The notes below the pieces were generated by a model, which ran no database searches, was not told the DNA's origin, and was given only the letters and a program-made list of their open reading frames with translations. The translations under genes and the position numbers were made by a program. Shown in pieces: positions 9,540 to 19,151 of a stretch of 44,484 nt of DNA. The DNA is from Halovenus sp. (GTDB lineage: Archaea; Halobacteriota; Halobacteria; Halobacteriales; Haloarculaceae). The stretch's first letter is position 1, and the number at the start of each line of letters is the position of its first letter. The DNA is taken from positions 1 through 44,484 of the forward strand of contig JAQCNM010000152.1 of NCBI GenBank assembly GCA_028275025.1, in the 5' to 3' direction.

Positions 9540-10628
9540 ATGTATCAGGACACCGTAGCCGGCGGCATGTTGCTGGTGTTGTGTGTCGACCGCGACGACG
9601 ATCTCGGTCGAAAGGCCGGCGTCGAGACGCCGGCTATCGGCGAGACGGCCGTCCGGGACGCGGCAGTCGCGCTGGCGACAGCCGACCCGGAGGACAGCGA
9701 CGTGAACGTGCTGTTCGAGGGGTTGCGCATCGCCCGCACGGTCGACGACCCGGTGGAGGTGGCCGCCGTCACCGGCGAGGAGGGTCGCGACATCGAGGGG
9801 AGCCGACGGGTCGGGGCACAGCTCGACACGGTGCTCGACACTCTCGACGCCACCGACCCGCGGGCCATCGTCGTCACCGACGGTGCACAGGACGAGTCGG
9901 TGGTGCCGGTCATCCGCTCGCGCGTGACCGTCGACGGTGTCCGTCGGGTCGTGGTTCGACAGGCACAGGAGCTCGAATCGGCGTACTACACGCTGAAACA
10001 GGTGCTCGCAGACCCCGAAACCCGGGGGACGCTGCTGGTGCCGATCGGAATCTTGCTGTTGATCTACCCGCTCGCCCTCGTGGCCAACCTGCTCGGGTTC
10101 CCGGGCACGGTGCTGGGTATCCTCTCCGGGCTGCTCGGGCTGTATCTGCTCGGTCGGGGGTTCGGCGTCCACCGGTGGCTCGGCCGCCGGGTCGCCCGCA
10201 CCCGGCGGGCACTGTTCACCGGTCGGGTGACGATTGTCACCCACGTGGTCGTCGCGGCGCTGGTGGTGGTCGGTGTCGTGAGCGGAGCCGAGGCCGTCGA
10301 GGGACTCCGGAGCGGGCAGACGGCTCTCGAGACGGCCGCCGCGTTCGTCTCCGGTGCCCTCCGGTGGGCCGCCGCGGCCGGCGTGACCGCCAGCTTCGGC
10401 CGGGTCACCGAGGAGTATCTCGCCGGCGAGTTCCGCTGGCCGTACCTCAACGCCCCGTTCTACGTGCTCGCCATCACTGCTGTGTTACACGGTGTCAGTA
10501 GCTTCCTGCTCGGGGACAGCTCGCTCGAGTTTCTCGCGTTGATGCTCACGACCGGCACACTCCTCGGTCTCGGGAGCACGCTCTCGTTTGCGGTCGCCGA
10601 GTCCTGGGCCGAGGGCCGCCCGGTGTGA
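9540..10628 (+). CDS. DUF373 family membrane protein
   Basis: LLVLCVDRDDDLGRKAGVETPAIG and ATADPEDSDVNVLFEGLR followed by a multi-TM C-terminus. Confidence 0.85.
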   Translation: MYQDTVAGGMLLVLCVDRDDDLGRKAGVETPAIGETAVRDAAVALATADPEDSDVNVLFEGLRIARTVDDPVEVAAVTGEEGRDIEGSRRVGAQLDTVLDTLDATDPRAIVVTDGAQDESVVPVIRSRVTVDGVRRVVVRQAQELESAYYTLKQVLADPETRGTLLVPIGILLLIYPLALVANLLGFPGTVLGILSGLLGLYLLGRGFGVHRWLGRRVARTRRALFTGRVTIVTHVVVAALVVVGVVSGAEAVEGLRSGQTALETAAAFVSGALRWAAAAGVTASFGRVTEEYLAGEFRWPYLNAPFYVLAITAVLHGVSSFLLGDSSLEFLALMLTTGTLLGLGSTLSFAVAESWAEGRPV

Positions 10629-10708
10629 GCAGACCCGGCGGGGCGTTATGACCGTCGACGTCGCTTGCGGTATAAAGCGCTATTACTCGCCCGCACGGAC
10701 AGACTGAC

Positions 10709-11128
10709 ATGACAGTTGTGAGTGTCTCGATGCCGGAGGAGCTACTCGATAGCGTCGACCGATTCGCCGAGGACCACGGCTACACGGGCCGCAGTGAGGT
10801 CGTCCGGGACGCCGCCCGGAACCTGCTGAACGAGTTCGAGGACAGCAAACTCGAGGGTCGCAGCCTGATGGGGACGGTGACTGTCCTGTTCGACTTCGAG
10901 GAGAGTGACGTCGAACACGAGATGATGCAGCTCCGTCACGAGCACGAGGAGATGGTTACCTCCCACGTCCACAACCACGTCGGCGACCACTACTGCATGG
11001 AGCTGTTCATCGTCGAGGGGGGGCTTGAGGAGATAGCCACGTTCGTCGGAAAGATCCGCGCGACACAGGACACGCTCTCGCTCGATTACTCGGTCACCCC
11101 GGTCGACCACATCGACGGTACGGCCTGA
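10709..11128 (+). CDS. nikR: Nickel-responsive regulator NikR (RHH + ACT-like)
   Basis: N-terminal [23 protein letters not shown]; the H, H, H, C spacing in [23 protein letters not shown] matches the His76/His87/His89/Cys95 Ni ligands of E. coli NikR. Confidence 0.9.
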   Translation: MTVVSVSMPEELLDSVDRFAEDHGYTGRSEVVRDAARNLLNEFEDSKLEGRSLMGTVTVLFDFEESDVEHEMMQLRHEHEEMVTSHVHNHVGDHYCMELFIVEGGLEEIATFVGKIRATQDTLSLDYSVTPVDHIDGTA

Positions 11129-11165
11129 ACAGCCGTCAGTTCGTGCGGTGAACGGACGTCGACGG

Positions 11166-11876
11166 TCAGGCTGGTCCGAGCCGGGCGTCCTCGACCCGTA
11201 GACGCCCCCGTGTACCGTCCCACTCGGCGGTGTACTCCAGCTCCAGTCGGCGGTCCATGTGCGGGCCGTCGGTGACGAGCGTCTCGAACTCGCCACCCTC
11301 GCCGAGCGGGTGGACACCGTACTCCGCTTCGAGGCTCTCGAGTGCCCCGAGAGCGTCGGCGTCGAGCCGTCGCCCGAGCCAGGACTCGTCGAGACCGGCG
11401 GCGGCCACCGCGATGATGCGGATCTCGAACCCGGCATCGAGCATCGCCCGGGCGGCGTCGTACGGGGCCGCCTCCCAGAGCGGGGCGAACACGTCGACGC
11501 CGAGACGGTCGGCCATTCCGCTCACCCGGGAGTGCTGGTACTCACTCGCAACCGCACCGACCGTCACACCGGCGAGACCCGTCTCCCGGTCGAGCTCTCG
11601 AAGCGCCGCCTCCAGCGGTTCGAGTTCGGCGTCACCGCGTTCGGCGGCATCCGTGCCGTCGAACGCGTCCGGTCGCAGCTCGACCAGGTCGATGCCGATG
11701 CTCTCGGCGGCCAGCCCCGCCAGCTCTGTCGCCGGCACGTGGTACATGTACGAGTCCCCGTCGGGGTGAACTGTCAGCAGCCGTTCGACCGGGAGCCCCC
11801 GTTCGAGTGCCCGGTACAGCGCCCACGAGGAGTCTTTCCCGCCCGAGAAGAGGCTCACCCACACACCGTCGTCCAT
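11166..11876 (-). CDS. dph6: Diphthine--ammonia ligase family PP-loop ATPase
   Basis: VSLFSGGKDSSWALYRAL (PP-loop), GVTVGAVASEYQHSRV, GEGGEFETLVTDGP. Confidence 0.9.
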   Translation of the reverse strand: MDDGVWVSLFSGGKDSSWALYRALERGLPVERLLTVHPDGDSYMYHVPATELAGLAAESIGIDLVELRPDAFDGTDAAERGDAELEPLEAALRELDRETGLAGVTVGAVASEYQHSRVSGMADRLGVDVFAPLWEAAPYDAARAMLDAGFEIRIIAVAAAGLDESWLGRRLDADALGALESLEAEYGVHPLGEGGEFETLVTDGPHMDRRLELEYTAEWDGTRGRLRVEDARLGPA

Positions 11877-11931
11877 ACCCGCTGTTACCCGCTCTGCAAC
11901 ATACGTCTGACGGTGCCACGGACCGGGTCGG

Positions 11932-13422
11932 TCAGTACTTTCGGTCGGCACTGCCCAGTTCGAGTGCGTCGTAGTAGGCGCTGTCGAGCTGGTCGCGGTC
12001 GTCACGCCAGTTGAAGAACCCGCCGCGGATCTCGGGGTAGGCGTCGTAGTGGGTCTCGTAGCGGTTCGCGTACGTTCTGGCCGTCCGCACACCGCGAAAC
12101 ACCTCGTAGAGGTCGTTGTTGGAGACACCGAGGTCGTCGAAGGTTCCGCTCCGGTAGTGGTCGATAAAGTTACGTGCTGCGCCGACGGCGACGGAGACGA
12201 GGTCACCGATGCCGTTTACCTTCGACTTCGTGCCGACGATGCTCTTTACTTCCTCCTCCGGGAGCAACGCGGCCACTGCACGCAGCAGGGAGATAGACTG
12301 TGAACTGGCGGCGACGTTGTACGCGTCCCGCGAGGCGAGTCTGGCCGCCTCGCCGTGCTGGACGAACATGTAGTGGTTGTGCCCCCAGAGGCTCTCCTCG
12401 CTCGTGTCACCGGCGTGGACCGCCTGTGCGGCGTAGAACCCGGCGGAGTAGCCCGACAGCGCCGCGCCGCGAATCCCCTTTCCGGAGATTGGGTGGGTGG
12501 TCGCCGCCGCGCCGCCGGCGGCAACGTAGCCCGGAGCGACCATCGAGTCCAGCGGTCGCCGCAGGGCGATAGAGGAGCCGAGCTTGTTCGGGCTGCCGAA
12601 CCGCTCCGCAACCTGGGCGTCGGGGAGTGCCGGCTCGGTGTGCATGTCCCGGCCGAGACGGTCGGCCAGCGGCACCGGTGACTGGCTCATCTGGAACCCG
12701 AGCCCCACGTTTATCTCTGTCGGCGTGCGCGGGAAGTACCAGACGTAGCCGAGCTGTTCGAGCGGTTTGCCGACGATGGCGTTCTCGAACTCGACGGGCT
12801 CCTCGGTCTCGACGACCTCGCGGTACGCCGACCCGAAGTGCGTGTAGTGGGGCTGCTCGAAGCTCACCTCCTCGCGTGCCGACAGCTCCTCGTACCCGAT
12901 CATGTCCTGGAGAATCGACTGGGCACCGGCGGTGTCGACCACCACGTCACCGTGGTACGTGACCGGTTCCCCGTCACGAACCGCCTCGACACCCGACACC
13001 GCGCCGTTCTGGATGACCTCCTTGACCACGGTGTCGAAGTGCTGGTCTGCACCCAGTTCCTCCACCTCGTCGAGGAGGTGCTGTCCGAACTCGTAGCGGT
13101 CGATGACGTTGCTGTGGTCCGCGTACGGGAGTACCATCTGCACGTCGAGCTCCCGGTCCCACCACTCGATCTGGTCGATCGACCTGTCGACCAGAACCGC
13201 CTCGTCGTCACAGATGGCGTCCATGTCGATCGGACCCGGATACTTCTCGGGGTCTCGCGGGCTCTTTATCGCGTCGCCACAGGCGATGAACCCGCCCCGC
13301 TCGCGCGGCTTGCGCTCGAGCTGGACGACCTCGGCACCCTCTGCCGCTGCGGTGGCCGCCGCGAAGCAGCCGGCGATACCACCCCCGACGACGACTACCT
13401 CGTACTCTGCTGTCTGACTCAT
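11932..13422 (-). CDS. Geranylgeranyl reductase family FAD-dependent oxidoreductase
   Basis: YEVVVVGGGIAGCFAAATAAAEGAEVVQLERK; ACGDAIKSP; VAAGGAAATTHPISGKGIRGAALSG. Confidence 0.88.
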   Translation of the reverse strand: MSQTAEYEVVVVGGGIAGCFAAATAAAEGAEVVQLERKPRERGGFIACGDAIKSPRDPEKYPGPIDMDAICDDEAVLVDRSIDQIEWWDRELDVQMVLPYADHSNVIDRYEFGQHLLDEVEELGADQHFDTVVKEVIQNGAVSGVEAVRDGEPVTYHGDVVVDTAGAQSILQDMIGYEELSAREEVSFEQPHYTHFGSAYREVVETEEPVEFENAIVGKPLEQLGYVWYFPRTPTEINVGLGFQMSQSPVPLADRLGRDMHTEPALPDAQVAERFGSPNKLGSSIALRRPLDSMVAPGYVAAGGAAATTHPISGKGIRGAALSGYSAGFYAAQAVHAGDTSEESLWGHNHYMFVQHGEAARLASRDAYNVAASSQSISLLRAVAALLPEEEVKSIVGTKSKVNGIGDLVSVAVGAARNFIDHYRSGTFDDLGVSNNDLYEVFRGVRTARTYANRYETHYDAYPEIRGGFFNWRDDRDQLDSAYYDALELGSADRKY

Positions 13423-13636
13423 TGATTCCAGTTGCGGGCCGACCGGACCTAACTCTTATGTGTCGGATATCGACTACCGCGGGTCAAAGCGAGCGGTACT
13501 GTCGGATAGACTGACGGAGTGCGGGTGCCACCGGCCAACCGGGCAGGTGGGTCGGTCACGCGGGTCCGGGGATGACCGACGGAGAGCGACCCGCGGAACT
13601 GTTAAGCAAAAGGAGAGACACAGAGCTACTGTCCGC

Positions 13637-16600
13637 ATGAGTGAACAGACGGACAAACTCAAACTGTTGGTGGTGGCCGGGGAGCGGTCGTTTGGTCGGT
13701 CGGTCGCCACGGCAGTCCGGGCGACCGAACCGGTGGTGCACGCGGTACACGTCGAAGGGGGAGCGGCCGCGCTCGGGCGGGTGTCGCAGGCGGATATCGA
13801 CGCTGCCGTCGTGGACGACCAGGTCGCCGACCCGGTCCCGGTCGTCGAGAGGCTCGCCAGCGAGCGAGACCTCCCGGTCGCGGTCCTGTCGAGTGCAGAC
13901 GGGGAGTCGCTCGACAGGCTGTTAGAGGCCGGAGCGGTCGACGTCTTTCCACGCGTGGCAGCGACCGCACAGTACGACATCGTCGTGGACCGACTCGCCG
14001 ACGCCCGCAGGCCGGCCGGAACCGACCCCGGCATCTCCCGGGCAGCGTTCGAGCAGCTCGCAGACGGGGTAGTGCTCCACGAGCCGGACACCGGCGAGAT
14101 ACGTGACGCGAACGAGCGGTTCTGCGAACTGGTCGGGTACAGCCGGGAGGAACTGCTGGGCGAGACGGTCGACCTGGTCACACCGGACGACGGGACTGAC
14201 ACCTACGAGCAGGCGAGGCCACAGGAGGGGCCACAGCTGTTCGAGTGGCGACAGCAACACCGGGACGGCCACACGTTCCCGGTCGAAGCTCACCTCACGG
14301 CTGTCACAGTGGGTGACTGTGAACGGGTCCTCACGAGCGTGCGCGACATCACCGAGCGCAAGCGCCGCGAGCGGGAGTACGAGCAGATATTCGACAACGT
14401 AAACGACGCCATCGCCGTCCACGACGCCGAGACCGGCGCTATCGTCGACATCAACGACAGCTATCTCGACCTGTGCGGTTACGACCGGGAGACTGTCCTC
14501 GAGGCGGGTATGGACGAACTCAGCGCCACCGAGGAGGGGTACACCGACGAGCGGGCTCGAGAGCTCGTCACCGACGTCGCCGAGCGTGGAACGGACGAGA
14601 CTGTCGAGTGGCGGGTCGAGACCGCAGACGGCGAGCGCCGGACCATCGAGTCGACACTCACCGTCGTCGAACTCGGCGGTCAGCAACGTGTGCTGTCGCT
14701 CATCCGTGACGTCACCGAGCAACGTCGTCGACAGCGCCAGCTCGAACTGATCGTCGAGCGCATCGACGAGGCGGTCTATCTGGTCGGCTCCAACGGCGAG
14801 GGACCGACGTACCTCAGCCCGGCCTACGAGAGCCTCACCGGGCTGTCGATCGACCAACTGCACGAGGACCCGTGGAGCTTCGTCGAACACATCCACCCGG
14901 ACGACCGTCAGGGCTACCGGGATTTCCTCGACCGGATCGAGCAGGAGATGGAGGCCGGCGACCCGCAGGACAGCTACACGATCGAGTATCGCTTCGAGCG
15001 CCCCGACGGAGAGACCCGCTGGCACCGCGCAACGGGCTACCCGCTGAGAGACTCCTCACCGTACACCTACATCGGCGTACTCGAGGACGTAACCGAGCGC
15101 AAGCGCCGCGAACGGGAGTACGAGCAGATATTCGACGGGGTCAACGACGCAATCGCGGTGTTCGACCCCGAGACCGCAGAGATCGTCGACGTCAACGAGC
15201 GCTACCACGAGCTGCTGGGGTACGACGACCTCGAGCGTATCCACGAACTGGGGATAGAGGGGCTGAGTGTCACCGAGGCAGGCTACACCGGCGAGCGGGG
15301 CCACCACCTCATCGCCGAGGTAGCAGAGACCGGCGAGCCACAGACCGTCGAGTGGCAGGCAAAGCAACAGAACGGCGAGCGGATCTGGCTCGAGGTAACC
15401 CTGGCGACGGCCGAAATCGGCGGCGAGTCGCGCGTACTGTCGATACAGCGGGACGTGACCGAGCGCAAGCGCCGCGAGCGGGCGATTCGGACACTCGAGC
15501 GTGCGACCGAGCGGCTCCAGTCGGCACAGACACCGGCCGAGGTCACGAGGGTCGCCACGGAGGCCGCGAGCGACGCACTGGACCTGCCGATGTCGGTCTG
15601 CTGGGTCTACGACGAGACAGCCGACCGTCTGGAGCCGGTCGCCGCAACCGACACCGCACACGAGGCGGGGCTCGTGACGCCGCTCGGACCGGACCGATAC
15701 GAGTACGAGGTGTTCAGCGAGGGCGGGGTCACGGAGTACGTACCAGGCGACCACTCGGCGGACAACCCGCTACAGACCGGTGTGTTGTTGCCACTCACCG
15801 ACCACGGGCTCGTCGCCGCCGGGTGCCACGAGGCGACCGACGCCGACAGGATAGTGCTCGACGTCGCAAAGGCGCTCGCCGACCACGTGACGACGGCACT
15901 CGACCGGGTCAAAGGCGAGCAGGCCGTCAGGGAGAGCGAGCGGCGGTTCCGGATGATCGCCGAGCGGGTCGACGAGATAATCTACCTCTCCAAGCCGGAC
16001 TTCTCGGAGGTGCTCTATGTCAACCCCGCCTACGAGGAGGTGTACGGCCAGACAGTCGAGACGCTACACGACGACCCGACCGCGTTTCTCGACCCGATCG
16101 ACGACCGCGACCGGGAGCGGTTCGAGAGCGAGTTCGAGGAGATGCTCGCCGAGATCGAGACAGGCGAGTCACAGGACAGCTACGAGTTCGAGTTTCGCAT
16201 CCGACAGCCGGGTGGTGAGGTCCGCTGGCTGAGCGCGACGGGGTACCTCGTCGAACCCGCGAACGGGACACGCCGGTTCGTCGGTATCGTCAACGACATC
16301 ACCGAGCGCAAACGCCGCGAACAGCGCCTCGAGGTGTTCAACCGCATCCTCCGACACAATCTCCGCAACCAACTCGACGTCATCAGGAGTCACGCCGAGG
16401 TGCTCGCCGACCAGACGACCGGCGACCACGCCGGCCGTATCATCGCCGCCGTGGACGAACTCGCCGGCATCGGTGCCCGGGCACGAAACACGGACCGTAT
16501 CATGTCGATGGGTGACAGACAGAGCGAGATCGGGCTCGCCGAGACGCTGCGGGAGATCGTAGCGGAGTTCGCACACGACCGCGACGACCTGCGGCTGAGG

Positions 16601-16960
16601 ACCGACCTCCCGGAGATAGCACACCTGACCACGAACGAGAGTGCGGTAGAGATCGCCGTCGAGTGTGCACTCGAGAACGCGGTCGAGCACGCCGAGTCGA
16701 CGGTGACTGTCGCACTCGAACGGGAGCGGGACAGTTGTGTCGTGACGATCACAGACGACGGACCCGGGATTCCGGAGGCCGAACTCGTCCCGATCGAGAC
16801 CGGCACGGAGACGAATCTCCAGCACGGACGCGGTCTGGGGCTGTGGCAACTCCGGTGGAGTGTCGACAGGCTCAACGGTGCACTTTCCTTCGACACCGAC
16901 AGCGGGACCACGGTCCGCATCACGATTCCGGACCGGCGCGAGTCGACACCGGTCGTGTGA
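13637..16960 (+). CDS. Multi-PAS sensor histidine kinase (degenerate REC - PAS x4 - GAF - PAS - HisKA - HATPase_c)
   Basis: Several DxTERKRRE PAS-end linkers; phospho-acceptor region ILRHNLRNQLDVI; ENAVEHAE, DDGPGIP and GRGLGLW ATPase boxes. Confidence 0.93.
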   Translation: MSEQTDKLKLLVVAGERSFGRSVATAVRATEPVVHAVHVEGGAAALGRVSQADIDAAVVDDQVADPVPVVERLASERDLPVAVLSSADGESLDRLLEAGAVDVFPRVAATAQYDIVVDRLADARRPAGTDPGISRAAFEQLADGVVLHEPDTGEIRDANERFCELVGYSREELLGETVDLVTPDDGTDTYEQARPQEGPQLFEWRQQHRDGHTFPVEAHLTAVTVGDCERVLTSVRDITERKRREREYEQIFDNVNDAIAVHDAETGAIVDINDSYLDLCGYDRETVLEAGMDELSATEEGYTDERARELVTDVAERGTDETVEWRVETADGERRTIESTLTVVELGGQQRVLSLIRDVTEQRRRQRQLELIVERIDEAVYLVGSNGEGPTYLSPAYESLTGLSIDQLHEDPWSFVEHIHPDDRQGYRDFLDRIEQEMEAGDPQDSYTIEYRFERPDGETRWHRATGYPLRDSSPYTYIGVLEDVTERKRREREYEQIFDGVNDAIAVFDPETAEIVDVNERYHELLGYDDLERIHELGIEGLSVTEAGYTGERGHHLIAEVAETGEPQTVEWQAKQQNGERIWLEVTLATAEIGGESRVLSIQRDVTERKRRERAIRTLERATERLQSAQTPAEVTRVATEAASDALDLPMSVCWVYDETADRLEPVAATDTAHEAGLVTPLGPDRYEYEVFSEGGVTEYVPGDHSADNPLQTGVLLPLTDHGLVAAGCHEATDADRIVLDVAKALADHVTTALDRVKGEQAVRESERRFRMIAERVDEIIYLSKPDFSEVLYVNPAYEEVYGQTVETLHDDPTAFLDPIDDRDRERFESEFEEMLAEIETGESQDSYEFEFRIRQPGGEVRWLSATGYLVEPANGTRRFVGIVNDITERKRREQRLEVFNRILRHNLRNQLDVIRSHAEVLADQTTGDHAGRIIAAVDELAGIGARARNTDRIMSMGDRQSEIGLAETLREIVAEFAHDRDDLRLRTDLPEIAHLTTNESAVEIAVECALENAVEHAESTVTVALERERDSCVVTITDDGPGIPEAELVPIETGTETNLQHGRGLGLWQLRWSVDRLNGALSFDTDSGTTVRITIPDRRESTPVV

Positions 16961-17058
16961 GCAACGGCTCGAACCGCGGTCTTCGGTCGCCGCGTGGCAG
17001 TTCTGGCAAGGCCGTGCGGAGCGGACCGCAGTCGACTTGTGGCTGCCGCCCGTAGGTT

Positions 17059-18009
17059 GTGGTGATGACCACGACCCCAACGCGACGACGGGCGTGGCTG
17101 ATGGCCGCTCGGCCACAGACGCTTCCCGCCGGTGTCGCGCCGGTGGTGCTCGGTGTCGGGCTGGCGGTCGCAGACGGTGTCTTCGCGCCGCTACCGGCAC
17201 TGGCGGCACTTCTCGGTGCCTTGCTCATCCAGGTGGGGACGAACCTCGCAAACGACTACTCGGACGGTGTGAGAGGTGCAGACACGGAGGACCGTGAGGG
17301 GTTCACCCGTGTCACCGCCGGCGGTCTCATCGAACCCGAGCAGGTGCGACGCGCCACCGCACTCACGTTCGGGCTGGCGCTGCTGGTCGGGTCGACACTG
17401 GTCTACGTCGGAGGTCTCCCGGTGGTCGTGATCGGTCTCACGAGCATCGCCGCCGGTCTCCTCTACACCGGTGGTCCGTACCCGTACGGCTACTACGGAC
17501 TCGGTGACCTGTTCGTGTTCGTGTTCTTCGGGCTGGTTGCAGTCACCGGAACCTACTACGTGCAGGCCGTTACGGTCGCCGCGGCCGGCCCCTTTCCGCT
17601 CGGACTGCCCTCGGGGACCGTGTCGACAGACGCAGCCCTGGTCGGGGCGGCCGCCGGCGCGCTCGCGACCGCTATCCTGGTCGTCAACAACCTCCGGGAC
17701 CTGGAGACCGACCGCCGGACGGGCAAGCGCACACTCGCCGTTATCCTGGGCTACCGTGGCTCACGGCTGGAGTTTCTCGGTCTGCTCGGGGTGGCATACA
17801 CGGTGCCGGTGCTGCTCTGGGGACAGGGGGACGGCCCGCTGGTGCTCGCCCCGCTCGTGACGCTGCCGTTCGCGGCTGCGGTCGCACAGACGGTGCTCTC
17901 CCGTGCGAGCGGTGACGCGCTCAACCCCGCACTCGAGCGGACAGGACAGCTACTCGCACTGTATGCACTCACACTCACGGTAGGGCTCGCCGCCCCGGAG
18001 GTGGTGTAG
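17059..18009 (+). CDS. menA: 1,4-dihydroxy-2-naphthoate polyprenyltransferase
   Basis: WLMAARPQTLPAGVAPVVLG, LANDYSDGVRGAD, VVNNLRDLETDRRTGKRTLAV. Confidence 0.93.
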   Translation: MVMTTTPTRRRAWLMAARPQTLPAGVAPVVLGVGLAVADGVFAPLPALAALLGALLIQVGTNLANDYSDGVRGADTEDREGFTRVTAGGLIEPEQVRRATALTFGLALLVGSTLVYVGGLPVVVIGLTSIAAGLLYTGGPYPYGYYGLGDLFVFVFFGLVAVTGTYYVQAVTVAAAGPFPLGLPSGTVSTDAALVGAAAGALATAILVVNNLRDLETDRRTGKRTLAVILGYRGSRLEFLGLLGVAYTVPVLLWGQGDGPLVLAPLVTLPFAAAVAQTVLSRASGDALNPALERTGQLLALYALTLTVGLAAPEVV

Positions 18010-19062
18010 ATGCGTGTCGACCGGTTCACCGTGCGGCTGAACCCGCCGCTTCCGACCACCCGGGGCACACTCCGCGAGCGGGAGGGGTTCCTGGTCGGAC
18101 TCGATTACGCCGACACGTCGGGGTTGGGTGAGGCGACACCGCTTGCCGGTTGGACCGAGTCACTCGGAGAGTGCCGTCGGGCACTCGACCGCGCGGCAGA
18201 GATCGCCGCCGAACTCGACTGGGGGGTCGCCCTCGGGAAACTCGACGCCCCCGCTGCCCGGCACGGTCTCTCGCTCGCGCTCGCCGATGCCCGTGCCCGG
18301 GCACAGGAGGAGCCGCTGTACCGGAGTCTCGGAGCCGTGCCCGGACCGGACGGTGTGGAGACCTCCTGGGAGCGTGTCTCACGCGTGCCGGTCACCGCTG
18401 CTCTCGGGTCGACCGGGAGCCCCGAGACGGTCGCGGATCGGGCCGACGAGGCCGTCACCGCGGGCTATCGCTGTCTCGAACTCACGGTCGGCAGACAAGA
18501 CGTCGAGGAGGACATCGAACGGGCACGGGCCGTCCGGACCGCTGTCGGCGACGTGACACTGCGTGTCGATGCAAACGGGGCCTGGGCGCCCGAGCAGGCA
18601 CGCCGAGCGGTCGAGGCACTCGCTGCGCTCGACGTTGCCCACGTCGAGCAGCCGCTGTCCACTGCCGATCTCGAGGCGACAGAGAGTCTGCGCGACCGGG
18701 GCGTCGATATCGCGCTCGACGAGTCGGTCGCGGCCCTCGGCGTCGAGACCATCCTCGATGCCGGGGCGGCCGACGTGCTCGTGTTGAAACCGATGGTCGT
18801 CGGTGGGCCGGACCTGACCACTCGCGGGGCCCGTCTCTGCCGCGAGGCCGGCGTCGAACCGGTTATCTCGACCACGGTCGACGCTGTCGTCGCCCGAACC
18901 GCCGCCGTGCACGTCGCCGCGGCTATCCCCGCGGTGTCTCACTGTGACCTGGCGACCGCAGACCGCGTGAGACACGACCTCGCACCCGACCCTGTGCCGG
19001 TCACCGACGGCGCTGTCGGGGTGCCACAGACCCCCGGCCTCGGGCTCCCCGAGCGACCCTGA
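18010..19062 (+). CDS. menC: o-Succinylbenzoate synthase / enolase-superfamily enzyme
   Basis: TLRVDANGAW, HVEQPL, DIALDESV and LKPMVVGG enolase-superfamily motifs; directly follows menA. Confidence 0.88.
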   Translation: MRVDRFTVRLNPPLPTTRGTLREREGFLVGLDYADTSGLGEATPLAGWTESLGECRRALDRAAEIAAELDWGVALGKLDAPAARHGLSLALADARARAQEEPLYRSLGAVPGPDGVETSWERVSRVPVTAALGSTGSPETVADRADEAVTAGYRCLELTVGRQDVEEDIERARAVRTAVGDVTLRVDANGAWAPEQARRAVEALAALDVAHVEQPLSTADLEATESLRDRGVDIALDESVAALGVETILDAGAADVLVLKPMVVGGPDLTTRGARLCREAGVEPVISTTVDAVVARTAAVHVAAAIPAVSHCDLATADRVRHDLAPDPVPVTDGAVGVPQTPGLGLPERP

Positions 19063-19151
19063 CCGGCCCCTCCCCCCGACACGGTGAGGTTTGCCGGTCT
19101 GGACGGCAGGAATCGCAGAGTACCCAAAAGAGTATTAGCCTCCTCCCGGGG

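Noticed and set aside
14872-16218. 448-aa plus-strand ORF inside the histidine kinase gene
   Set aside because: Arg-rich frame-shifted translation of PAS-coding DNA with repetitive low-complexity content; no independent start signal.
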